A stretch of 64,000 bases of DNA, from contig NC_079368.1 of assembly GCF_021018895.1 (NCBI RefSeq), positions 863,501 to 927,500 on the forward strand. Reading direction: 5' to 3'. Made by a program: the position numbers and the translations under genes. The stretch comes from Seriola aureovittata (lineage: Eukaryota; Chordata; Actinopteri; Carangiformes; Carangidae). The notes beneath the pieces are model-generated. The model was not told the DNA's origin. It saw only the letters and a list, made by a program, of their open reading frames with translations, and did not search any database. The number at the start of each line of letters is the position of its first letter. Positions within the stretch are counted from its first letter, which is position 1. Below are positions 1 through 11,162 of the stretch, piece after piece.

Positions 1-326
1 AAAAAAATTTGAAGATTTATGTTTTCAGTAGGAACCAGTGGTTTGGAGCCGAGGTGTTTGGACAAGAGCAAAAATATTCAACATCAGCTTTATTTTATAA
101 TTCAGGCTTTTAATTTTTGCTTTATTAATAAACGACAAAATGAATTCCTGCTCTGAAGTCAGAGCCAAGTTACTGTAACTACAGGTTGTTTGGTCACAGT
201 TAGGGAGGAGCAGCCAGCGAGTGTGTTAGTGGCAGCTGTGTTTTGGTATTGAGGTACCCACAATTATTTACTGTTTAATATTCACTACACTTGTCTTTGC
301 TTAATGCAGTGAAAACAAACACAAAC

Positions 327-400
327 TGTGTCCCAGTTCAGCGGCTGCATTTGAAGACAGAGGGCCAGAAATGCCGTCGATTTTCCTGGGCAATGAAGGC
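327..400 (+). mobile_element. MITE fragment, same terminus as the element at 40964
   Basis: The sequence TGTGTCCCAGTTCAGCGGC at 327-345 resembles the terminal repeat TGTGTCTGAATTCAGGGGC at 40964, and both continue into a GAAG/AGG-rich interior. No matching opposite terminus was found nearby, so this is a partial copy. Confidence 0.5.
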
Positions 401-1980
401 TCCGACGGGTTGAAGACTGTTGCCTGACCTATCCCAAGGTTGCAAGTTGACAGTGAGTGCCGCTTTGTGATGCAATGGTAAGGGCGGGCATAGCTAATGC
501 AAAGCATAAAAGCTCTGTAGGCACAGATCGGCCTTTGCAGAGTTTTGATTTTGAACATGGATATATGAACATATTTAACATTTTGCCTGTTAAACATGGT
601 TGTGATTTTGTTCTGTAAACTTCTGTGAACTAATTAAAGCCGGAGTGTGTGACTGTAAAGGTTCTGTAAATAATCATCACTGCCACTAGACCACCAGCAA
701 GATGTTACAAAGTCAAATCGCCACTAAACACACAACAAGAAGCACAACTGAATAAAGTTACCCTGTAAACATGAGAGCCAACAAAAAACAATCAAACAGC
801 CACACATATTAGCAATGCTAACAGTAAGCCAGCTAGCAAAAGCAACATTTCCTGAACACATTTATAATATTGTTAACAGCAAGTTAGCTAATCTAATCAT
901 GTTTACTGTAGCTGGAAATTCAGCCTAAGACTCATCCACCAGGAGCGTGGTCCCAGGAATGACACTGACTTTTTTACCACTAGTGGCGCTATGGAGCATT
1001 AGGTATATTTACATGGAGCCCAACATTTCGATTATAAACAGTATAGAAATGTTAAACACCTCAGTCAGAATAAACAGGCCCAGTAGTTAAAACCTTTTCA
1101 TAAACCAAGCAAAAGAAAAATTGTACCATGTAAATGATTTAATGTTTGTCCACATCATGTGATCAAACATATGCCAAAGCCATACAAATAAAATGCAATT
1201 TAAAGCAATAAAATGGTTGGAGCATATAAACACCACAGTTTTACCTGAATGTATTGAATCACGTCTTATGTAAACAGCTGACCCCAAATCCTCAAACAAA
1301 ATGGAAAAACGTGTCCAAGAACCACAGCCAGTGTTTTTATGAGTGGGTCCCCGTATTGTTTGTAATTTGAAGACACACAAGGTCGCACAACGGTAAAAAC
1401 AGAAATCACACGATTTGTCCTGCTGCCTGTTTTGTGGTGCTCCACTGATCTACAGCTAAAGTGCACAAAGAAACAGAAATATAACAGCAAGTGTGGTGCA
1501 GAAGAAGACTGCTAGCAATAAATATGAGGTCATACACATCATAATTTGATGCTTGTTATGCATGGCATAGAGGGCATATTTTATAATCCGTCACACTTCT
1601 TGTTATTGTTATTCTTCCATTAAAATCTTGGTGCGTGACTACTCTCGCAGCTTTGAGAAAGTCCAGTCAATATATATACCAGGAATTATGTGCTATGACT
1701 TTTCTTTGTGATTCAAGTGACCATGGCGACATAAATGGCAAAAAATTGAGCTCTGAAGTTCTTGCCAAAAACAGAGTTGAGGCGAGTTTTTAAATTATGA
1801 TAAAACCTCAACAGTAAACAGCAGGTACAAATGTAAGATACAATTTTTCCGATCGTGAAGAAATGTTTTTAATAGGTCTTTTCCTTCTGTGATTAGATTT
1901 TTGATGAAAAGTTTTCTTAAAAGCTGTTGCCTCTTTACCAGGGTTAAAGAGGGGATTGTGTGTGTGTGTATGTGTTTCCC

Positions 1981-1998
1981 TCCTCCCCCTGGTGGCCA
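1981..1998 (-). promoter_or_regulatory. CTCF-like motif
   Basis: On the minus strand the site reads TGGCCACCAGGGGGAGGA. Its first 14 bases equal the consensus core of the vertebrate CTCF motif as I remember it, TGGCCACCAGGGGGCGC. Occupancy is unknown. Confidence 0.5.
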
Positions 1999-2156
1999 CA
2001 GTCACCATAGCAACCAGTGTCTCAGCAGGTGCTACTAATGCAGAATCTGGGCAGAAATGGACAACGTTGATTCTGATTGGATAATTACACACATTAACTG
2101 TTAGCCTTTTAACTCAGGTATATAAACATAACTTATTTGGGAGCAGAAATGAATGG

Positions 2157-2357
2157 GGCGCCTTGGTGGCTCAGCTGGTAGAGCATGTACCACATAGGCT
2201 CAGTCCTAACCACAGCTCGAGTTCAACCCTCGGCCCTTTGCTGCGTGTCATCCTCTCTCTCTCTCTCTCTCTCCCTTACTCTCCTGTCCCTCTCTCACTG
2301 TCCTATCAGAATAAAGGCAAAATGTCCCAAAAAAAAAAAAAAAAAAAAAAAAAAAAT
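2157..2357 (+). mobile_element. tRNA-derived SINE
   Basis: The tRNA-like head has an A box TGGCTCAGCTGG (2167-2178) and a B box GAGTTCAACCC (2219-2229), so it can be read as a polymerase III promoter. A body with CTTTGCTGC..TGTC, a CT-rich tract, an AATAAAGGCAAAATG motif and a poly(A) tail follow. This arrangement is typical of a fish tRNA-SINE family. A more diverged copy lies at 43484-43668. The long clean A-tail suggests a fairly young insertion. Confidence 0.88.
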
Positions 2358-3634
2358 GATTTGTGAGCACAAAGGTCATTTGACAGTAAAGATTAGTAAT
2401 TAGAGACCACACATAAGTCTTTATTTCAAGAGACTTGCAATGTAAAACATTTTAGTGGCTCAGTGATGTTAAGCAACATACAGCTCACTAAATATGCATT
2501 TTACCAATATCTAATACCTACCAACCTGCACAGATGATGCTATTTTATTTCAGTTTCCTATAAAATACTAAAGTCCTAATATGGCGAGGGATGACACTAA
2601 ACAACCATCACATGGAGCTGCATTTCCTTATCTTTTCAACTTCCTTAGAATTTTCAACCATTTTAATGAAAGATAAAAACCCTCTCTAGGTTGGGGTTAT
2701 GGTATCATTCATCCTTTATGCTGTTTTCTCTCTTGTCACATTATTGTTGTTGCACTCACAAAGCTCAGGTGATGCATGCGGCGTGTATCCTGTGCCCCGC
2801 TTTCTGACCTGAATGCACACACAATGGATCAGCCTGCTGCTAATAGCATGAGCCTGCGACAGTGGCCTTTACAGTGTGTACAGAATAAAGTTCAGGTGTC
2901 AGTAGTTCAACTGATTTATAATAGTGAATGGGCCGTGATTAAGTGCTGATGTCGAGGGATTCCTCGCCACTCATTTGGGGAATCAAGTAGTTTGTATCCA
3001 AACAAGACAAATGGACCACCGGCTGGTTATAACCTTTCTCATGTGCATGTTCCCTCCAATCATATGCCACTGCTCCATGGCTCTATGAGCTGACTTTATT
3101 TATAGCCATGCTCCTCCTGCCTGTGTGTTCGTGCATTTTGTGCAATCCTTTGTCTGTGTTATGTAGCAAGAAAACATAGTTGTTTATTCTTAATTTCTTT
3201 TTTTTTTTTGCACAGTTCTCTGTGCACAGCATTTGCTCACCCTGATCTCCTTATCTGGCTGAACATGTGCAAGGAAATTTATTTAGATTTATCTGTGGAT
3301 TGGATTGAATTTCACAGATAAGATTTTTATATAATCACAGAGAAAAGAAGAGTCTCAGCTGCATTAATTGAGCTGCTGTACGTTCCGGTCTTTGGGGGAA
3401 GTCTTAACGTATCGAAACATCAGAGTAAGAGTGAATTGTCCAGAAAAACTCATCAGCTTCCCATCTCGTCCTTTGACTGTACCAGTTTACAAATGCCATT
3501 TAAGGTTTTGAAAATTACTGTAAGATTACTCAAATGTACGTCGTGCTACTACATGGTGCAAAGTTGCCTTTATACAGCTGAATCAAATGCACAAAATGTG
3601 CTTTCATGCTATATTTATATGAAAATGAAAGACT

Positions 3635-3635
<1 letters not shown>

Positions 3636-3674
<39 letters not shown>
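3636..3674. repeat. (TA)n microsatellite
   Basis: Uninterrupted TA dinucleotide array of about 39 bp. Confidence 0.97.
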
Positions 3675-3675
<1 letters not shown>

Positions 3676-4719
3676 TCACCCATCCAAAGTCAGAGCAGGA
3701 CGATGATCAAGCAAACAGAAGAAGAGAGAAAACATGCACACAAAGGCTGCACTGCTACTCTTTATTCTCAAATGAATAACACTGCTAAATCTCACTCCTC
3801 CATATTTAAATGTTTTACTATGTGATATAAATAATCAGCTGTCAATCTCTACAGTGGAGGCCTGTTCATTAGATCAGCTACCTATCAATGTACAGTTATA
3901 CCAAAAGAACACTTTTGGTATTTAGTGAATCTTAGAAGAATATAAGCATAGCTTGCTCTTCTGGACAGTTCTGATGAAACACTTCCTGCTCAGGTTTTTC
4001 ACACAAATCCTCCAGTTGCTCAAAGGGTATCATTACTTTTCAATAATGTCAAAATATTTAAAATATTATGGTATTAGACCGAGCTAATGACACAACATGC
4101 TTAATGAAAATGCACTGTCTGGTCCACACACTTGATTTAACTGACAGGTTGTTAACCATGGTTATCAAAGTAAGGTTCAGGGACGTCCACGGGCCCTTGA
4201 TACTTTTCCCTGGGGTCCTTCAGCAGTAACAAATCAAAACTGAAGAACTGTTGAAAGACTTGTCTTTCTTCTTATAAACATTATGTTCCTGTATGATGTC
4301 ACTGATCAGTGCAGAACAGATACCTGGGAGTGTTTGGATCCACTGTATCAAATCAATTTAAAATGTTTGATTGGATATGATACAGCAGGTTTGGGGGGCA
4401 ACTTGGTACGACTAAAAATCTGTCATTGCAAAGAAAAATTCTCACCTCAGTTATCTCAGATACTTGCCAGATGAAATATAAAGTGAATGGAGCTCAGCTC
4501 TTTAAAGTAACATTTTACCTTTTTATCACCAATGTCTTTATATACTTACTCAGATCTACTGGAATGTCACAGTGACACATTTTCCTGATCTGGATGAGTT
4601 GAAGACATTAACAATGAAAATTCCTGATCAACAAAAACCAAATGACATTTCAGCTACAGCTGATCTGAACTGATCTGTTTACTTTTAAAAATGAATTATT
4701 ATGCCTCAGGCATAAAATG

Positions 4720-4786
4720 AGTCGTCCATCCATCTATAGTCAAAGGTCAAGGACACAATGACCTCACAAAACACCTTTTAGCCATG
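4720..4786 (+). repeat. Partial copy of AGGTCA-bearing dispersed repeat
   Basis: It contains TCAAAGGTCAAGGACACAAT and then GACCTCACAAAACACCTTTT, matching the central part of the copies at 38605, 54967 and 57066. The element is truncated on both sides. Confidence 0.65.
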
Positions 4787-7023
4787 TGTCCATTACTCTG
4801 TTTCCTCCAGTTGACTTCAATTAGGAAGAAATTATCTTTTTTTCATACATTTCTTATGCTGGGTGTCCCAGCTTTAGATTTAGATGGTATAGACCCATCT
4901 GGCCACACCTGTGGTCATGCAAGTCAGATAAACTTGCCCTTTGTTGTTTCAGCTAATGCCCCTAAAACATCTGTTTATGTTGAATTGAAATCACCCTCCA
5001 GAGACCATGGAAATTATGACAGAAGTCCAAGCAGTTGGAAGAAGCCAGGTGATATTGTTACAGAGCCACAGAGGGACGATGTTGGGGAGGATGGATGGTC
5101 AACAACATATTTGTTTCCAACAAACAGTCAACGTCTTAATGATGAACACCTTGACGACACAGCTGATATTGTTACTGTGACGATGCAAGTCCTGTAACCT
5201 TAACCTTAACCTAAACCTAAACAAACCTTGGTAGTGTTGTGCTCACTTTCAGTTTGACCTCCAAATAAAATGGTTTAGGTAATCAAAGTCATCATGACAG
5301 TTAATTTGGTGAATACAATTGAATGATGGACAAATGTATAAAAATAAATGAAAGTTATCCTTTAAAGAATACACTCATTTATTGAGGTAAAGGTGGATTA
5401 AGCTGCAGAACACCTCCCTGGTTAGGTAAACATGGAAGGCCATTAAAACCACTGTATATTTGTCACATAAACAGGAAGGAAAACCCATATGGTTTTACTC
5501 TGCACTATATTTATCTGCCGGAACTTAAATCTTGCACATTCTCATTGGCTGTCAAGATAATTTTGTCTGACACTGACAGGTGTTAGACAGGCCGGGTGAG
5601 TATGTGGGTATTTTATTTCAAGGGTATGGTACATTTATGATATCTACAGCTTTTATAAAGAAAAATTTTGGTTTTTGCTTCGTGTTTTTTGGGGCGGCAA
5701 ATCTGGGACAGATTTTACACTGAATGTGTGGGTGGAACTATGTGAGAAAATGTGTTCTCTTTCTCTCTGCGATGCTTGTCTGTGAGTGTCTCTCTCTCTC
5801 TCTCTGTATGTGTGTGTGTGTGTGTGTTAGTTTCATGCTAGCTTTCTCACACAGCCGGGTGGCGGGGATGATGGGGCCCACGCACGCTGGAACTCCTCAA
5901 TTATTCTGGTTATGTGTACTCTACAAAGACTTCATCACACGGTGTTTGAGGGAAGTTTTCACATTGCTCTGTGAATCAAAATGCCAGTGACACCCATCCC
6001 CGGCCCTGGATGTCATCTCTGAATAAACAGGGTGTCAGTCTGGCTGTGCTCCTGCTGCCTGCAGACAGCCTCTGTCAGCGTCAGACCAGGAAATTCCACC
6101 TCTCGGCTGACAGCTGCCTGTGCTGCGCTCACACCAGCACCTTCGGGGAGATCCCGGCAGCTCCCCACCCAGCTCCATGCACCACCAGGCTAAGTGCAGA
6201 TCCCCAAACCTGCTGCACGCCGTCCTGACAGCACTTCACTGTATATCTAAATAGAGCGAAACCCGGTGTGTCCCAGGGAAACTTTTACATTCTGCTCCAT
6301 TCAGAGAGGATTTGTCACCTGGGAAGGAGGATAATGAAGCAGTGTTTCTTCTCCGGTTGTTCAAGGCAGCCCTTTCCTGTAGACATGGTAATGGCTGGAT
6401 TGGATTAAATGAGCTCTCCTCCTTGTCTGTCAAGGTGAGGACGGTAGAGATCTGTGGAAACGCTTGGATTTTGTTTTAAGCTGCGAGGGTATTAAATGAA
6501 TATGATTAAGGCACAAAATGAAAAAAGTGAGGTGTCTGACTGAAGACACTGGCTAAAGATAGTTTTAGTCATAGCCAATCCTACTGCCCAGGCAAATCCT
6601 GAAAGGACCACGTAACAAAGTCTGATGGAATTTTGTCAACGGTGAAGTTAACTTTGCTGCTGTTTGGTGTGATGTCCTGAATCCCAATGGAAATGAATGT
6701 GCACACAGTATCTGATTAAATGTAAATGAATCATGCGCTCTTTGTTAAGCACCGGTCCACCCTCACTTTTAAAACAACAGGTGAAAGACAGTTTGTCTGT
6801 AGCAACAGCATCAGGTGGTAGATTAGGTGGACAACTCTGGGAAGTGCTTCATCTGAAACTACTGTTGAAATTCCACAGCTCAAATCCAAATTTAATATCA
6901 CAGCAAAAAGTAGAAAAACAACGGTTGCTGCACAATCACATGCATACACATGAGGATGGAAATAGATGCAATTTGATTGCTACCAGTGCCATTATCAATC
7001 CCAGGTTATTTTCTGCAACTACT

Positions 7024-7170
7024 CCCTAAACACTAAACATGCAGACTATCAGTAGACACTACAATTAACCAATATTCCCTAAACATATAACATGCAGACT
7101 ATCAGTAGACTCTACAATTTACCAATATTCCATAAATGCCTCACATGCAGAGTATCAGTGAACAATAGTT
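7024..7170. repeat. 53-bp tandem repeat, about 2.7 copies
   Basis: CCCTAAAC at 7024, CCCTAAAC at 7077 and CCATAAAT at 7130 start successive units that share CATGCAGACTATCAGTAGAC and ACCAATATTCC. The first two units are nearly identical and the third is diverged and truncated. Confidence 0.9.
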
Positions 7171-7718
7171 AGGTGGCTGCTCAGTTTCTGCAGCACATGC
7201 AACTCAGATACGCATGTGGCCAAAAATGATTTAGTTTGTAAAGAGTGAAATGAGACGTTCTAATGTAAGATTTACCAAAGCTGAAACTGAATGATTTTAT
7301 GTACTTGGGCAGGTGTTAATCTACCTGAGTGGGTCGTCAAGTAGAGCCTATATATGGGAAATGCCACATGACAACTAGCACAAGCACATTTTGGACCATT
7401 TCTTCCTGTCCTCCATCACTGTTTCTTGTTGCAAGTTTCCAGCAGCATAAACACAAGTCTGACGTCATTGTGCTACTGTCAGAAAAGCATGGTGGCTTTA
7501 ACATAAAGAGCTGATGAGCTGCCTCAAGCGCAGTGACTCTCGGTGTGTCACAGTGCACTTGCTGCTGGCATCCATTTTTCCTTTCAATCATTAAAGCTTA
7601 GTTAAACCTATTAAATCTATTAGCCTGAATCTAACTGACTTAACTAACAAACTGACTAAATGATTAAAATGACTGAATAAAAACATATAGTAACACATCA
7701 GTGTGGTTTGGAACACAT

Positions 7719-8425
7719 GTACACCTGCTTATCCATGTAATTATCCAGCCAGCCGAGCATGTGGCAGCAGTGTATAAACTCCTGCAGATCAGACTTTGAC
7801 TGTGACATGATGTTGAAGCTGCTGCCTCAACATCACTAGAGTTTTTACTCAGAGTGGAACAACAACAGAAGCATCCCATGAACACCAGCTCTGTGTTGAT
7901 GAGAGAGGTCAGAGCAGAGGTCAGAGGTCAGAGAATGGACGGAAAGGCAACGGTCACTCAGATAACCACTCTTTACAACTGTGGTGAGCAGAGAAGCTTA
8001 AGAGTGAACAACATGTCCAACCTACAACAGCAGAAGACCACGTCAGGTTCCACTTCCTGTCACCAAGACCAGAAACCCGAGTCTCACCAACTGGACATTT
8101 GAAGACCTGGTCTGATGGATCTGGATTTGTGCTGAGGCAGCAGATGGTCGGGTCAGAGTCTGAATCCATGGACCAACCTGTCTGGTGTCAACAGTCCAGG
8201 CTGGTGGTGGTGGTGTGATGGAGTGGGGAATGTGTTCTTCTTAATACCAATCAATCAATCAATCAATCAATCATGGTCTGAATGTCTCAGTGTATCTGAG
8301 TGTTGTTGCTGAATGTGTTCATCCTTCATGGCCACAGTTCACAATCTTCTAATGGCTCCTTCCAGCAGGATCATGCTCCATGTCACAAACACTTTCATCA
8401 GCAGTGAGTTCAGTGAACTTCAGTG

Positions 8426-8462
<37 letters not shown>

Positions 8463-8614
8463 TCTCCAGACCAGAATCCAGTAGAACACCTCCAGGATGT
8501 GGTAGAACAGGAGACTGTGATGTGATGAATCATGTCAACATGGAGCCTCAGGAGCTTCAGAGGAAAATATCTTGTTAGTGTGCTGTTCCTAATAAAATGC
8601 TCAGTGAATGTGTA
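7719..8614 (+). pseudogene. Decayed Tc1/mariner-like transposon, nearly full length
   Basis: The copy follows the layout of a common fish Tc1-like element in which the transposase reads on the plus strand and ends are marked by GTACACCTG and CTAATAAAGTGG-type sequence (here CCTAATAAAATGCTCAGTGA). Recognisable pieces are GAGGTCAGAG..AGAATGG, AAGGCAACGGTCACTCAGAT, CAGCAGAAGACCAC, CCTGGTCTGATG, CAGGCTGGTGGTGGTGGTG and CCAGCAGGATCATGC. A segment encoding roughly SRPESSRTPPGCGRT in one frame, or PDQNPVEHLQDVVE in another, corresponds to the DDE-region PDLNPIEHLWD motif. Frameshifts and stops break the frame throughout. Two microsatellites, (AATC)n at 8249-8273 and C35 at 8427-8461, have grown inside it. 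It cannot encode a working transposase. Confidence 0.85.
8427..8461. repeat. Poly(C) run of 35
   Basis: This uninterrupted homopolymer lies inside the transposase remnant. Homopolymers of this length are also prone to length error in assembly. Confidence 0.95.
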
Positions 8615-10367
8615 TTTTCAATGTACAACACAGTTACAATGAATTTGCATTTGTCAATATCACAAAATATCAATGTGAAAAGTTCAAGCTAAATGACATG
8701 TAACTATAAGAGTAACAGTCAGAGTTGTCCTAGTGGGTTACTTTGGTGTAACCTTGTAAGTGCTCTGTCATGTGTTTATGTATGTCTTACCATTGGAGGG
8801 TTGCTCTAACTAATTGGTCTTAATTGTTGGTAATACCCCCACGTCGTTTTCCTTTCGGTTACCCCGGCGTGCAACTGAGGAGATGCCTTTTTTATTGATG
8901 TGACAGTGCTAAATTGAGAACCTTTGGCGGAGTGTCAAAGCCTAATTAATCACTCTAATTTCATCTCTCCGTGCGTCTGCGGCCATTGAGTGAATATGAT
9001 CAGAGGGAGAGCCGTCTCTGCATTAGCTAATTAGCTGCTAGCCCTGAGATGGAGAGGCCCTCAGGGTGAGAGGCAAAGGGCTAAAGCCGTCCTAAATTGC
9101 CACATAATGACTACGGGAAGGAAGATCGGAACCCAGCTCGTTTTCATTTTATGTTACATTCAAGTTCTCCTGCCCTCTCTCACCCCTACGGCCTGTAAAG
9201 CAAGTGACTGTAAAGTACTGTAAAGTGAGCAAAACCAGGACCAGAATTTATCTAAACCTAGACCAGAATAAGTCGCTCTAACCTCGACCCCAGGAGCCGG
9301 GGGAGTGGAGGGACATGATGTCGTTGTGGAAGGGGGCTGAATTTATATTTAATATTTAATTTAAAAAGCACAAACTTCTTCACTGTAATGACACACAACA
9401 AAAATATTGAGAATTCTATCCATTCTCTATTATGTTGTTATTATGTATTATTTCAGTTCACTGATCAATACAAATGTCTGAAGCTAAATTTGAATGATTA
9501 TAGGTAAATTATAAATTTATCTAACAAATTTTACCTACCTGCACTTCTTCCTTCTGTCATGATTCACTATAAAGTGCAGTTGGGTGAAAGCAGGTAGATT
9601 ATAGGAAAAAATTATACTCTCTTTCAACAATTAGTCACAATAAGATTCCACATATTTTATATTAAAATTCCCATATGATATCAGCTTCAAGTTGATTATG
9701 ATGGAAAAAATAAAACACAGCTTTCCTCTGCATGTGGTAACGCACAATTTTATAAATGACATAGCTAAAGATCTGTTACTGTGTATGATGTAACTTTTTA
9801 TATCACTCTGTAATCTATATCAACTTAAGATACATATCTAATATATTACATCTAATACATGAGGACAAAGAGGTAAATGACCTCACTTAAATTTAAATTC
9901 CATCACATGTCAAATTTAACATTTTGTTAAACATATTAATTCTGCAGTCAAATGTCCTGCCTGTGCACACCACTGGAATCGAGTTGTGGGGTTGCCAGGT
10001 TGTGGTGGTGGTTTTAATTGGAGTTATGGCCATGACAACAATGTTCACAGCATCAGAGTCACTGTGCATAAACTCAATAATATCTATATAGAAACTAATG
10101 TAAAATCTCAATAAACCGAATAATATTGCATGAAAACAGTGAGTGAAGCTTAATGAAGAACATAGACAAAGGTCACTATCGGTCGTCTCCTCCCTCTCAG
10201 GCTCCAGCTGGAAGTTTGTGTCAAATGAAGCTGCAGTCTACACACAGGAAGTTTTCATTTTAGCTTGTTCATAACAGTTCACTATTGACTATGGTTACAT
10301 TTTGTTTTGATGACACTCACAGACCTACGACTGTTGTCAACTCCAGTAAAAAGATTTTTGCTGTCTG

Positions 10368-10368
<1 letters not shown>
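8615..10368. other. Gene-free stretch containing a candidate regulatory block
   Basis: The block at about 8820-9130 is complex and homeodomain-motif-rich (see findings). The rest is AT-rich unique DNA with no recognised gene or mobile element. Confidence 0.55.
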
Positions 10369-10441
<73 letters not shown>

Positions 10442-10445
10442 GTGT
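10369..10445. repeat. (TG)n microsatellite
   Basis: TG dinucleotide array of about 77 bp with a single C interruption near its end. Confidence 0.97.
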
Positions 10446-10831
10446 TTTCTGAGAGGAGAGGGTGCAGTCTGACACCAAAACATGGTAGCTGCACCTTGAA
10501 AACCTTGTGACTGAATGCTGTGTGTAAATAAAATTCTTTATTTTGTTTCAGTCGTTTGCGATGTGTTTACTGCACATGTTCATATCACGATGATCATGAA
10601 AATACAATTTATGGGTCAGCACTAATCTGTATCATGACTGAGGCCTCAGTCTGAGCTGATCACACACGTCCCAACACGTCATGTTCACACAGTAAATTCA
10701 ACAAACACAAACTCCTGTTTCACTTGAGCTGAATGTGAAAGTAAATGGATGATATGTTAAATGGACGGCCATTAATTAGCTGTTATTAATCATCATTAAT
10801 CACACATGGCAGCCATTATTAATCTTGCTCT

Positions 10832-10915
10832 CACACACACACACACACACACGCATGCTCACGCACACACACACACGCACACACACATACACACACACAC
10901 ACACACACGCATGCT

Positions 10916-10955
<40 letters not shown>

Positions 10956-10996
10956 TGCACTCACACACACACACACACACACACACGCATGCACTC

Positions 10997-11033
<37 letters not shown>

Positions 11034-11034
11034 A

Positions 11035-11067
<33 letters not shown>

Positions 11068-11079
11068 CACACACGCATG

Positions 11080-11128
<49 letters not shown>

Positions 11129-11162
11129 ACGCACACACACGCACACACACACACACACACAC
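10832..11162. repeat. Long interrupted (CA)n array with GCATGC punctuation
   Basis: About 330 bp of CA repeat broken by ACGCATGC followed by TCAC or ACTCAC at five places (about 10852, 10908, 10952, 10986 and 11074), and by AAACAC variants. The recurring punctuation indicates growth by duplication of larger units. Open frames here encode only Thr-His or Cys-Val repeats and are not genes. Confidence 0.97.

Larger units (their letters stand above)
1..2156. other. Gene-free stretch, left edge
   Basis: No gene was recognised. The open frames of 60-98 codons have no family resemblance. A short MITE-like fragment lies at 327-400 and a strong CTCF-like motif at 1981-1998. The 600-1000 stretch has GCTAAC/GTTAGC-type sequence typical of old fish repeats. 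Confidence 0.6.
2358..7023. other. Gene-free stretch with one complex unique block
   Basis: This stretch has an AT array at 3636-3674, a partial copy of the AGGTCA repeat family near 4720-4786, an unassigned 137-codon open frame at 4784-5197 and a complex unique block at about 5860-6440. A stretch near 5197-5223 repeats CCTTAA/CCTAAA. No recognisable exon was found. Confidence 0.6.

Noticed and set aside
2157..2240. True tRNA gene
   Set aside because: It has A and B boxes but no cloverleaf with intact stems, and it continues into a SINE body with a poly(A) tail.
5197..5223. Interstitial telomere repeat
   Set aside because: The words are CCTTAA and CCTAAA mixtures rather than CCCTAA arrays.
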